64,000 nucleotides of DNA, from contig CAUJNA010000186.1 of the NCBI GenBank assembly GCA_963377175.1, forward strand, positions 150,001 to 214,000, in the 5' to 3' direction. Under the pieces are notes generated by a model. The model did no database searches. It was not told the origin of the DNA and saw only the letters and a list, made by a program, of their open reading frames with translations. This document shows positions 10,952 through 20,178 of this stretch, one piece after another; position 1 is the first letter of the stretch; each line of letters opens with the position of its first letter. The translations under genes were made by a program, and so were the position numbers. Source of the stretch: Effrenium voratum. Its lineage: Eukaryota > Sar > Dinophyceae > Suessiales > Symbiodiniaceae.

Positions 10952-11075
10952 ATTATAAACATAAACCGCACATTTTACAAATTCCGCCCGCCGTATTCCA
11001 TAAGGTCCATTTGTACATCTTACTTCTTTCAATATGAGTATGTTTGAAAGAAGACAGCAGTTGCTTCCATTTCAA
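10952..11075 (+). repeat. inverted repeat, left arm
   Basis: This about 124-bp segment is the imperfect reverse complement of 15374-15480. Shared blocks include ACTCATATTGAAAGAAGTAA, ACAAATGGACC and TTGAAATGGAAGCAACTGCT (read on the right arm). The left arm carries about 18 extra bases near its outer end. The two arms lie about 4.3 kb apart, so they could be terminal inverted repeats of an old element or two opposed copies of a dispersed repeat. Confidence 0.7.
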
Positions 11076-11317
11076 GGTTTGTAATTTTTAAGATGCGTTG
11101 CCCAACAACACTTTCAACATATAGAATGTGTGATTAGCCATGGTTTAGATCATTACCAGGGATGTCGCGATAGTGACTGAGCGGTGGTGTTTGGCTCCAG
11201 TTTGCGTGTCCGTCGCGCCTCGGATAAGCGTCGCCGGGTCCGCGCGTCGATCACCTTCGTGTCGGTGGAGAAAGAGACATCGGCCCGGGGCAGATAGGTG
11301 GGGATTGCTCGTGCGGT

Positions 11318-11650
11318 TCATCGTCGATCTAGGTTGCGGGTATTTGCATTCTTGCTTTGGTTTATTTCCCTTTTGGCTGTTGTTCTCTGGTGTGTGCGAA
11401 ACTCTGGAGCAAGGTGACCAGCGATCCTGAATGGCGCGGTGCCCAACCGCTTGCCCAAAACTGCCTCGTTCAACGCATTGAAGTACTTCTGCAGCTTCTC
11501 CAGCATTGCGGTCGCCGCCATCAGCTGAGGACGGAACATCGGCATACGCCACGCGCGCCCGAGGGCACTATCCACATGCGACGCGATCGTGGTGATCGTC
11601 GCCACCAGTAGATGCGACGACGCGACCCTCCGGCAATCATGTTGGATCAT
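11318..11650 (-). pseudogene. minus-strand coding-like fragment, unidentified
   Basis: The minus frame contains LLVATITTIASHVDSALG, FRPQLMAATAMLEKLQKYF and NALNEAVLGKRLGTAPFRIA, a helical-looking run with good composition. Immediately upstream (11650-11820) a different minus frame is also protein-like (RDDYMVRGNVSDPNRRAYD), which suggests a frame break. It lies inside the inverted-repeat-bounded interval. The product is unknown. Confidence 0.3.
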
Positions 11651-12418
11651 CCAGCGGAATGCACTGACGTGTCTGTGCGTTCAGCAGTGTAGCCCTTACT
11701 CCTGGTGCACGAAGACAGTCATAGGCCCTCCGGTTCGGGTCACTAACGTTTCCTCGAACCATGTAGTCATCCCTATCAGATATATCATGCATATCTGCCC
11801 AATCTCCTGGGGTGCGTGTCCATGATGGTACTTCGCCTGGATGTCCTGCCTCAGTTACGGGATGTGGGCAGCCTCAGTCGCCATCTTCTTCATGCCCCAC
11901 TGTTGGTCAGCCCACGCCGCCGTCTTCCGATCGCGATGTACTTGATCTCTGCGTCACTGCTGGCAGCTGATGAACATCAAAGATGGCTTTTTGGGGATGG
12001 CTTGCGCCACGAAGCGAACTCTTCGAACCGCGACTCTAGCAAGGCCAGGAACCTGTCCAAGCTGCTCTTTCAGGGACTGCCGTGCGTCCCCGTGCCTCGC
12101 CGGTTCGCAGCAGCTCCCGCAAATTTGGACATCGCAGCTGCTGCAAGTCTGCAGCGTGTCAGTCGAGGTAAGAAAGAAGCTCGTCAAACCGAGACGCACT
12201 CGCCATGGCACGATGCAGGGAGACCAGCCAGTTAGGCTAGCAACGAAAAATCATCAGCTTCTTCTTGCGAAAATGCTGGAAACGGAAACATTCATCACAA
12301 ACAAATGCCTTCGCCTATGTCTGTGTGATGCGCACCGCTGGTGTGTGCGTTGAGCGTTGGCCCAATTGGGCAGACAATGGTGGGTTAGATACGCATTCTT
12401 TCAATCTGCGCGGCGCGT

Positions 12419-12478
12419 AAGTGTGTGTGGGCGTGCGTGGTGTGCGTGTGGGTGTGCATGGCGTGTGTGTGTGTGTTA
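12419..12478. repeat. GT/GTGC microsatellite
   Basis: Imperfect GT-rich run with GTGTGTG and GTGCGTG variants. Confidence 0.8.
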
Positions 12479-12714
12479 GTCGTTGTAACCAACACTCAAA
12501 ACACCGGAGTGAGTAGCCAGGAAAACGGCATCGGACATGCACCCACGGTCGCCTCCAGCGAACAACCCTAGCAACACATGCGTTGCTTCCCCTTTCGTGA
12601 CCGCAAACGGCGCATGCCCCATGGCAAACACTAGTATTTCGTGGCAACTAGCCAGCGACCCTGACGACGTGCAACTAGGCCATCCAGCGCTTTTTCTTCT
12701 CTCAGCCCGAGAAC

Positions 12715-13130
12715 ACCAAGCCCAACCTATTTGTAACCGCTGCGACACGAACGCCGCGGATCTTTTTCGGCTCGTGTAACTTTCAGTTGGCCTTTGCTGG
12801 CGTGCGTGGCGTTTTTTTTGATTGCTGCCACCACGCGGCCTGAGCCAGCACGCGTAGTAGAATTTTCGGTTCGAGCCCAAAGATAATTTACACAACCGCG
12901 CGGCCCAAGCCTGCGCGTGGATATTCTTCGGCTCGAGCCAAGCCAATTCTTACTGCTGCGACACAGTACGACCACGCGGCCTGAGCCGGCGCGCGTAGAG
13001 AGCCCAAGCCCAAGACAACCTTTACTGCTGCGATACGACCACGTGGCCTGAGCCGGCACGCGTGGAGATTTTTTCCTCGAGCCCAAGCCAACTTTTGCTG
13101 CCTTGAGACGCGACTCGACCGCGCGGCTCT
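12715..13130. repeat. ~65-75-bp GC-rich tandem repeat
   Basis: About five degenerate copies of a unit with ACTGCTGCGACAC, ACCACGCGGCCTGAGCC, GGCACGCGT and TTCGGCTCGAGCCCAAGCC. Minus-strand frames crossing it are repeat artefacts. Confidence 0.7.
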
Positions 13131-13137
13131 ATTTCTT

Positions 13138-13533
13138 TTCTGTTTATCTATCTCTATCTATGTGTCTACCAATTTATCTCTCTCTTTCTCCACCATGCTA
13201 GATATCTCTTTCTGTGCACCAAAACCTATATCCATCCACTCCGCCAACTTTCTCTAGTTATCTTGTTATGTGTCCACTTTCCTATCTACCTTTCTATCTA
13301 GCTACATCTTTCTCTCTCTCTGTCTCTATCTAGCTATATCTACTTCTACCTATCTACATGCCTACCCATCTGTATGCTTATCGATCTATCAATCTTCTAT
13401 CTACCTATCTATCTGTATCTTCCTATCTATCTATCTATCTGTTTGTCTATCAATCTATGTATATTTGTATCTATTTCTGTGTCTATCTATCTGGCTATCT
13501 ATCTACCTGTCTATCTCCCTCTATCTCTCCATC
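13138..13533. repeat. CTAT/TATC microsatellite region
   Basis: About 400 bp of imperfect CTAT tetranucleotides. It gives false Tyr/Leu/Ser/Ile-rich frames on the plus strand. Confidence 0.9.
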
Positions 13534-13534
13534 T

Positions 13535-13800
13535 GCGCCTGACTTTGCGAAAGAGCTTCGCCTGCCACGAAATCTTTACTTGACCTTGCGAATGTGTTGC
13601 GCGTGCCACGAACTTGGCCTTGCTAAAGAAGTGCTACGCCTGCCAGGAAATATGCACTTGACCTTGCAAAAAGCGCTGTGCCTGCCACGAATTCTGTACC
13701 TGGCTTTGCGAAAGTGCTGCGCCTGCCTCGAAATCTGTACTTGACCTCGCGCCTGCCACGGAATTCAAACCTTAAGAGAACTTGATCTTGCGAAAGTGGC
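13535..13800. repeat. second copy of the ~50-bp GCCTGCCACGAAATCTG repeat family
   Basis: Five or so units with GCCTGCCACGAAATCTG, TACTTGACCTTGCG and AAAGTGCTGCGCC, clearly related to 9090-9485. Confidence 0.65.
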
Positions 13801-13929
13801 CCGCGCCCCGAGCCCGTTCCGAACGTGGTCCGAACGTGGTTCGACCAGGCGCCGAGCTTTCCGCTCTCTGGAGACGCGAATTCACGCACAGGGCCACGCT
13901 TTTTGCGCCCGTCTATCGCGTGCTTATTC

Positions 13930-15370
13930 CTTCTATGAAGTAGGAGAATTAATTTGTAGAGAATTTACTAAAACTAAGATGTCAGTTTTAATGTAATTTT
14001 TGAATATAAAGTTGTTCATACCGGAAGTGATGGACTTTTTACATCAGTTGGTTAAATAAGAAGTACTTATATATTTGCATATTGTTCTACATGTCATTCT
14101 GCCCAAGGTAGTAGCATTGATGACACCATAACAATTTTTGATTATCACACCACTTCTTGGTAGTAAATAATTTTTTCAAGAATGGATATGGACGGCAATG
14201 ACAAGGTGCAGAGACTTAAGCAAAGTCATTTTTTGATAAATATACAAATAAGATATAGATGATGTATTTAATCAAAAATGTATTATGAGTTTTGTTGAAA
14301 GGAAAGTACTAAAAATGCAGAAAAGCAAAAAGAACCATACCTAAAGAAGGATATGTAAATGCTCAGTGGTTTTTAGACAATATTAAAACTCAATGTAATT
14401 ATTTCGGGTGTGGTTTTTTATTGATATGAAAAGTGGTAATATCATAACAAACCTAACTGCACAACCAAAAGATAATGAATTAACTCACACAATAGAAAAT
14501 ATCATTCCGTTTTGTAAGTTATGTAATTGAATTTGGAAATAGCGGTTTTGAAAACAATTCTTGTAAAAACGTAAGTGAAAATGCTGTTATATAATATCTG
14601 CATATAATAATGGTGCCATTTGCTCAAGACCGGGCAGGGAGAAATTGCTAATAAATAATTGGATGTTGTTTTTACAAATTGCACTCAACAAGAACTTAGA
14701 AAATATGATTCTTGTAAATGCCAAAATTACCAAAATCATAACAGATATAAAGAAGCTAGAAAAATATGTTTACCATAAAGTGGAAAATACGTTTACCAGA
14801 AAGTGATTTTTCATTATTTTCAAATTTACTTATAAATGCATGTTTTGCAAAAAAGAGGAGAAGCAATCCGAGATATTGAACGGGTTCAAAAGAATAGTAT
14901 ACATTTCTTCAATAATGTAGATGCAAAAAGCTGGTTATTTGTTAATCAGTGCAAATTTCCATCCAAAACTAATGTTCCTAAAAGTTTGAGAGAAGATATG
15001 ATTTAATGAAAAAAATATATGAGCATCATTTACAGCATTATAATCGCAAAATGACCGCGCGGGAAACATCAAACCATTATGTCGTAATGCCGGATTTAGT
15101 CCAGTCAAAAAGTATCAAGAACTTTATGCCATAATAATAAAACTAAAAAGGAAAAGTGAAATACAGCCCCAAGCTTTTAACAATCATAAAAAGGAATAAT
15201 CATAACCGTGCCTAAAACATGTCTACAAATATTATGATAAATTTGTTGTAAGATATTTTGTCATAATATTTTGGAATAATATTTTTGTAAGATTTTGTAC
15301 ATTTGGTAAAATATATATTTAGAAAATTGTATATGTTGAATTTTTTGGCGAAGTATCTAAAACATTGAAG
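13930..15370. other. AT-rich island with decayed coding remnants
   Basis: Composition changes abruptly from GC-rich repeats to strongly AT-rich sequence and returns near 15490. Within it, several short plus-strand stretches look coding but are broken by stops and frame changes: GYVNAQWFLDNIKTQ, a C/H-rich stretch ending FCKLCN, NHNRYKEARKICL-like codons near 14745, NNVDAKSWLFVNQCKF near 14920, and SPVKKYQELYAIIIKLKRK near 15100. This composition is unlike the neighbouring DNA and suggests inserted foreign DNA, possibly from an AT-rich virus or an organelle. It is not functional as it stands. Confidence 0.5.
14353..14530 (+). pseudogene. HNH-endonuclease-like zinc module, broken
   Basis: Two frames joined by one -1 step give a stretch with a Cys pair (CNYFGC), a Thr/Asn-rich middle and the ending HTIENIIPFCKLCN. 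The His-(x)-Asn-(x)-C-x2-C-N arrangement is characteristic of zinc-type HNH endonucleases, in which a C-x2-C pair, an HT..N segment and a C-x2-CN pair bind metal. The first pair has altered spacing here, a frame break lies between the halves, and a stop follows CN. It is a remnant only. Confidence 0.35.
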
Positions 15371-15373
15371 AAC

Positions 15374-15480
15374 TTGAAATGGAAGCAACTGCTTAACCCT
15401 TTCAAAAGCTACTCATATTGAAAGAAGTAAGATATACAAATGGACCCTGTGGAATACGATGGGCGGTTTGTGTTTATAAT
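15374..15480 (-). repeat. inverted repeat, right arm
   Basis: Imperfect reverse complement of 10952-11075. It sits exactly at the right border of the AT-rich island. Confidence 0.7.
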
Positions 15481-15489
15481 CGGTCGCTG

Positions 15490-15612
15490 TTTTAGGGTTG
15501 GTTGAGGGTAAGTTCAGGGCCGATCAGGGATTGGATTGGCTTAGGGTCAGTGAGGGTTGCTGTGGGGTTGGTGGTTTAGCTCATTTGGTTTAGGATCAGG
15601 TTTAAGGTGTCG
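15490..15612. repeat. degenerate TTAGGGTTGG-like repeats
   Basis: Imperfect TTAGGGTTGG, GAGGGTAAG and GGGGTTGGTGG units, the G-rich counterpart in style of the CCCTAAAC block at 7447-7865. No clean array. Confidence 0.4.
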
Positions 15613-16470
15613 CGCAATCTTCGGTCAAGCAAATCTCTTTCTGTCCACCCTCAAGAACGCTTTTTCAGTGATTTAGAGCTTTTTGGGGTTTCCATTTGAC
15701 AGCAGACGTGTTTCTCTTGGCTGACATGTTTGAAAACTTCAGAGATGTATGTATGACATATTTTGGTCCAGACCCATGATGCTAATTTTCCGCTCGGATT
15801 GACTGAGCTTTTGGCAAACATATGTAAGACATGATTGGGAAAAAGATCAAGAAAAGGAGTACCACAGAAGGCAAATGGAAAGTACTTGAACTACTTCCTG
15901 ACAGCGCTCTTGATCTATTGCCAGGCCAAGTGCTCAGGATCTTCTCTGTATAGTGCAGTAGTGATGGACAACCCATCATAGTAGTCGTGAGACCACGCAG
16001 GCCCAGTATCTGAAACGGACTTTTGGAAACCCGAAAATGCCGGACCCGCTGTGAGTTTTCCGTTGTTTTTCGTTCGCTGCTCCTGCATTTCAAGCGGGCC
16101 CCCTTGAGCACCTTAGCCTTACCATCAGAGTCGCCCGAAAGCTTGGGCTGCCGCAATTTCGGACAGACGGCTTTGGGCGGCGGGCTGGTTGCGTGGCAGG
16201 CGCGGCGCTGTAAAGATGCTGGCTCGCGTGGCAGGTGCCAGACTTTGCGCGCGCGCATACTTGTTCGCACTGACTTTCACACGCATAGTCTTACCCTTGC
16301 CCTGTGGCAGGGAAGAATGAGGCCTATGCGTCGCCACTTCATGTTACATGCTCATGCACTCACACGCGCACCAAAACTCTATCCCCCATGGTGCCACAGA
16401 GATAATATGCACTTACCATGCGCAAGGATACTGCTGAATAAACAGACACTTGGTTGAAACATGTGTGTTA
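15613..16470. other. no supported gene; insertion-site flank
   Basis: A 162-codon minus frame (15782-16270) is open but shows no domain and poor composition. The left part is low-complexity and the right part is the pre-insertion flank of the copia element. Confidence 0.35.
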
Positions 16471-16475
16471 TTTCT
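16471..16475. other. target-site duplication TTTCT (left copy)
   Basis: TTTCT immediately precedes the left LTR and is repeated exactly after the right LTR at 34519-34523. A 5-bp duplication is the usual size for Ty1/copia integration. Confidence 0.9.
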
Positions 16476-16821
16476 TGTTAAAACCCTCTAGGCCCCGTGC
16501 CGAAATTGGGTAGCTGTTCTGAGGTCCTTGTTGGTGTTGCTTCCTAAGTTCCATTGATCGCCATTTGGCTCAAGACACAATTGAGGTTCAAGATCTGATG
16601 TGTGACTGCGCACATACGTGACGGGCATTAAGAGCAAAACAACTGCTTGCGCTGCATTCGTCAGGACCACTGTCGTAACTATCATTCCTTCTTCCTTACA
16701 ACGTTTACACGGGTTCGGCTATAACGGCATCGTCCGTATACACCTTTCTACGTGGTTGGTATTAAGCTTGAGGGTTCGGTGCACAGCGTCCCACGGGACG
16801 TCACCTTGCCGTCTCTTGACA
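16476..16821 (+). repeat. left LTR
   Basis: 346 bp, TG...CA ends, almost identical to 34172-34518. It differs at the TTCCTAAG/TTCCCAAG transition and in an A-run (TTAAGCTT versus TTAAAGCTT). It should hold the promoter. A spliced-leader-like segment lies at 16560-16574. Confidence 0.95.
16560..16574 (+). promoter_or_regulatory. spliced-leader-like sequence inside the left LTR
   Basis: GCCATTTGGCTCAAG matches the 3' part of the known dinoflagellate spliced leader (CCGTAGCCATTTTGGCTCAAG) except for one missing T. The same sequence is in the right LTR at 34256-34270. It may be a relict of a trans-spliced transcript copied back into the LTR, and would then mark the 5' end of R. Confidence 0.5.
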
Positions 16822-16833
16822 GGTTATCAGCCG
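16822..16833 (+). other. primer-binding-site-like sequence
   Basis: GGTTATCAGCC directly after the LTR end resembles the initiator-Met-tRNA type PBS of many copia elements (TGGTATCAGAGC), with one extra T and a diverged end. Position supports the call more than sequence does. Confidence 0.5.
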
Positions 16834-16919
16834 TAACTACAAGCTCTACACTGGACTGGGAGACAGCTGGTTTATTGCGGGTACAGGGACAATAAAGGAA
16901 CGATAACCTACACAGTACA

Positions 16920-17969
16920 ATGGCGTCTTCGGCGAGCCCAAGTACTGCAACTTTTGGGAACAGCAGCTCAGAGGGATCCAATGGATTGATGGCTCTTCCT
17001 GCGGTGATGGATATGATTGCAGATTCACAGGATGAACCTGGGAGCGGAGGTTCCGCGCTATTCAGCGACATATCTACTCCCACAAGATCATGGAAGCAGA
17101 TCGATGTTCATCAGGAGTCGAAGAAAAGAGAATCCCCACCGAGAAGATCATCATCTTCGCCTGCGACACCACGGACGTCGCAGAAGGGCGTGAGATCGAC
17201 ATCGAAGGGTGGGAGGTCAAAATCACCCACCAGTGCAGATTTTCGCGCCGTGATCAAAGAGAAGAATAAGATGGAGGTGGAGATCGGGGAATATCAGAAG
17301 ACACTTGATGAAATGTCGGCAGCAATGGCGAATCTTAACCAAGAAGACTATGGAAGCACCATCCGGATCCAGGAGCTGGAAAGACGATGCGAGATTGCCA
17401 GCAAGCAGTCGGGACATCTAGTGAGTCACCACCAACACCACATGGCTGAGGCATGGCGCAAGTTTGAGGAAGAAGCCCAACAGATGCGCAAGGTGGAAAT
17501 GAACGCATTTCAGTACGGGGAGAAGAAAGACATGGAGTCGAATATTATGATGCAACAGATGAGGCAAGCTGAAGGAACTATCATGGAGCAGAAGCGGGAG
17601 ATTGCATTGATGAGATCCTACATGGCAAGCGAGAAGTCGGCCGCGCAGGAATCAGCTATACGTGCAAATCAGATACACCGTGAGGCTTCACAACAGATAT
17701 CAGCTTATCAGCAACAGATCAGAGGCATAGAATCTTCTACATCTATCGAGAAGTTCAACGAGGAGGAGATGGTCCAAAGTCTGAAATCACAGTTGGAGCA
17801 TGCACTCGTCAAGCGCCCCGAGACGTACTCTTTGGAGGACTCCAGGGAACAGCTGATGGCGAGGCTGAATGACGTTACAGTATTTGCGGAACAGGAATCG
17901 AAGAGAGCAGATTGCTTGCTTCGCGAAAAGAAGAGATCGTCAAACAGTATGAGTCCGACGTGTCGATGA
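16920..17969 (+). CDS. gag: Gag N-terminal part: disordered head and coiled coil
   Basis: The first ATG after the LTR opens a 349-codon frame. Residues 1 to about 105 are Ser/Pro/Arg-rich and probably disordered. From about residue 108 to the end the sequence is a long charged heptad-like coiled coil rich in Glu, Gln, Met and Lys (for example QQMRQAEGTIMEQKREIALM), suitable for Gag self-assembly. The frame ends in unrelated codons after LLREKK. The coiled coil visibly continues in the -1 frame (EEIVKQYESDV), so this and the following entry are one Gag split by a frame step near 17930-17945. That step is either a programmed shift, a mutation or a one-base assembly loss. Confidence 0.8.
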   Translation: MASSASPSTATFGNSSSEGSNGLMALPAVMDMIADSQDEPGSGGSALFSDISTPTRSWKQIDVHQESKKRESPPRRSSSSPATPRTSQKGVRSTSKGGRSKSPTSADFRAVIKEKNKMEVEIGEYQKTLDEMSAAMANLNQEDYGSTIRIQELERRCEIASKQSGHLVSHHQHHMAEAWRKFEEEAQQMRKVEMNAFQYGEKKDMESNIMMQQMRQAEGTIMEQKREIALMRSYMASEKSAAQESAIRANQIHREASQQISAYQQQIRGIESSTSIEKFNEEEMVQSLKSQLEHALVKRPETYSLEDSREQLMARLNDVTVFAEQESKRADCLLREKKRSSNSMSPTCR

Positions 17970-20178
17970 AGGACCAGATGATTGCTGTCGAAGGTGGTCA
18001 TCGTCAGGATGCGATCTTGGAGTTAGCCCAGGTCAAAGAAGAGAAACAAGAGGAACGGTGCACGATGGACGAGAAGTCGAAGGAGGCTGAGTACTGGAGA
18101 TTGACAGCTAAGGGAATGTACGATGAGTACCTCGAGGAGATGCATGAGCTTCAGGGACAACTGAAGGAAAGAGAGGCGACGCTCAAGCAAGAAGAGAGTT
18201 TTGTACGCCAACTCGATGCTGACAACGAGGAACTACGTGCACACAAGAAGCTGGAGATGCAGGAAGCCTCCAGCAGCAAAGATGGACATCGTGAACGAGC
18301 AGTAGTGAAACGCGCTGAGGGAGGAACCCAGGCTAATTCAAATAGGATAGACAAGAAGGTGGCTGGGTCAGTCCCGTCATCGTCTTCGAATCAAATCCCT
18401 AATTCGTCGCTGATGCCAGGTTCGATCCTCTTTCCGTCTTTCGGTGATCCAATGATCGATGTACACCTATCCCAGATGCAAGGGGTTGTTGGGCATGTCC
18501 CACAATCCACTACTACGACTGGTGGTGGTGATGGGGGGGGAAACAACGGTACTACGCCCCCATTGGATTACGGTGGATTCCCGCCCAATGGGAATGGGCA
18601 GGGAGCGGGTCGACGTCAGTTGAGCCTCGCTGGTGGCGGAGGAGGACCTCCGGATGATCCACCCGATGATGAGGATGAGGATGACGACGACGAAGGAGAT
18701 GAGGAAGACGAGGAAGAAGAAGAGGAAGAAGACGATCGGACACGGAGGAGACGAAGGAGATCGAGAGATAACCGGGAGATCAAGAATGATCGACCGAGAA
18801 TCTCGAGGAAAGAGGCCGAGAGAGTATCTATTCCGGCCTGGCCAAAGATCCATCAACTTGACACCTGGAAGATGCAACTGCTGATGAATGTTCTGAGCGC
18901 ATGTGCAGATCCAGATACCGACGCATGGACGAAATGGCTGGAGCAGGCTCTTGGGTTGAACCCAGACCTGGATTTGCTTAGCGATTCAGGTGGCGACAGA
19001 TTTGCTACGATAGATATTAAGATGGCCATGGGCATGCAGAACATGCTGAAACAAGCACCTGACGAAGCCAAGGACGTATACCTCGATGCTACACGACACT
19101 CTGAACTACGACATCAACAAGGGGTGATCGTGAAGGGACGAGAGTTGGTGGCATTAGTTATGCAATCATTCAGAACTTCCGATAGAACGGATCTTGTCTA
19201 CCACATCGAGCATCTATTCAACCTTGACTTTCCTGGCGACAAGAACTTGGTCATGTTCAGGAACAAATGGTATGATTTGCTGCTGAAGATGAGGAGCGAG
19301 GACAGACCCAGTAAGCTGGCTCTCAGAGACATCCTTTACAGGAAGATCAAAGGGAGCAAGAAGATGGAGTTCGGCCTCAATGCCTACCATAGACTACCGG
19401 ACAAGCATCCTCAGAAGACGTATGAATTCTTATTGGCGTTGATCGACTATCAGATCAAGGCAGATCGGGAAGACCTGATGCTCGACATGAAGGAGAAATC
19501 GGTCAAGTCGATGATGAAGTCAGGCGGGAAGGATGCGGCTCCAGCAACTGGCAAACAGGAGAACCAGGGTGGCAAGGGCAGAAAGGGGAAACCCGGTGGA
19601 CCTGATGCCGCTCCTGTGCTCCCAAAAGCCAAGGCAAAGGGCCACGCTGGCAAGAACGGCAAGTCCGACGGTGCCAGCGACAGAGGCAAGAGTCCGGGCG
19701 GAAGCAAGGATAACCCCTGCTGGTACCACTTCAAATCGGCGAAGGGGTGCGTGAAAGGAAATGAATGCACTTTTTCCCACAGCAAGAAGACGGAGCACAA
19801 GTTGGAGAGTATGTCCAAGGGGAAAGGAAAGGGCAAATCCAAGTCCAGATCATCGTCACCAAAGAGAGATGATGGAGCATGCTTCGCGTTTCAGAAGGGG
19901 AAGTGCGATAGGGGAAGCGCTTGCAAGTATAGGCATGAGCTCATCAAGAACAATTCAGCTCCAGCAACGTCAAATGACAAGGCGCAAGCCAAGTCAAAGG
20001 CTGCCGCCAAAGCCGCAGCGCCTGCCATTGCGAGGAGGGCCATCGCAATGCCCGCGATAGTCCTGAAGCAATCGGCTCCTGCAGGGAAGGTAAGCTTCAA
20101 GAAGGACGTTGATGAACCGGACGAAGCGATGAGCGATGATCATCGAGATGGTCTGGCGAGTCCGAGATCCCCGAGAAA
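17930..20178 (+). CDS. gag: Gag main part: coiled coil, acidic tract, capsid-like domain, two CCCH fingers
   Basis: This continues the coiled coil to about 18260, then a Gly/Pro-rich linker. A run of Asp/Glu (about 18654-18735) is followed at once by an Arg-rich stretch, which together form a charged hinge. A capsid-like helical domain runs from about 18830 (IPAWPKIHQLDTWKMQLL) to about 19480, with FNLDFPGDKNLVMFRNKWYD typical of copia Gag in style. A Lys/Gly/Ala-rich region holds two CCCH zinc fingers (19718-19780 and 19880-19936) where most retroelements have a CCHC knuckle. The open frame runs to 20389, but from about 20170 the protein-like reading passes to the -1 frame. Confidence 0.8.
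19718..19936 (+). other. paired CCCH zinc fingers in Gag
   Basis: Finger 1 is C-x9-C-x5-C-x3-H (CWYHF...GCVKGNECTFSH). Finger 2 is C-x7-C-x5-C-x3-H (CFAFQKGKCDRGSACKYRH). CCCH fingers bind single-stranded RNA in other proteins, so they probably replace the nucleocapsid knuckle for genomic RNA binding. Confidence 0.8.

Noticed and set aside
13270..13744. Plus-strand Tyr/Leu/Ser/Ile-rich frames resembling membrane segments
   Set aside because: They are translations of CTAT tetranucleotide repeats.
15782..16270. Minus-strand 162-codon frame
   Set aside because: No domain, biased composition and no context; an LLFLIFFP-type hydrophobic run is not enough.
16822..16860. tRNA gene near the LTR end
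   Set aside because: Only a short TATCAG-like match to a tRNA 3' end is present, as expected for a primer site; no cloverleaf.
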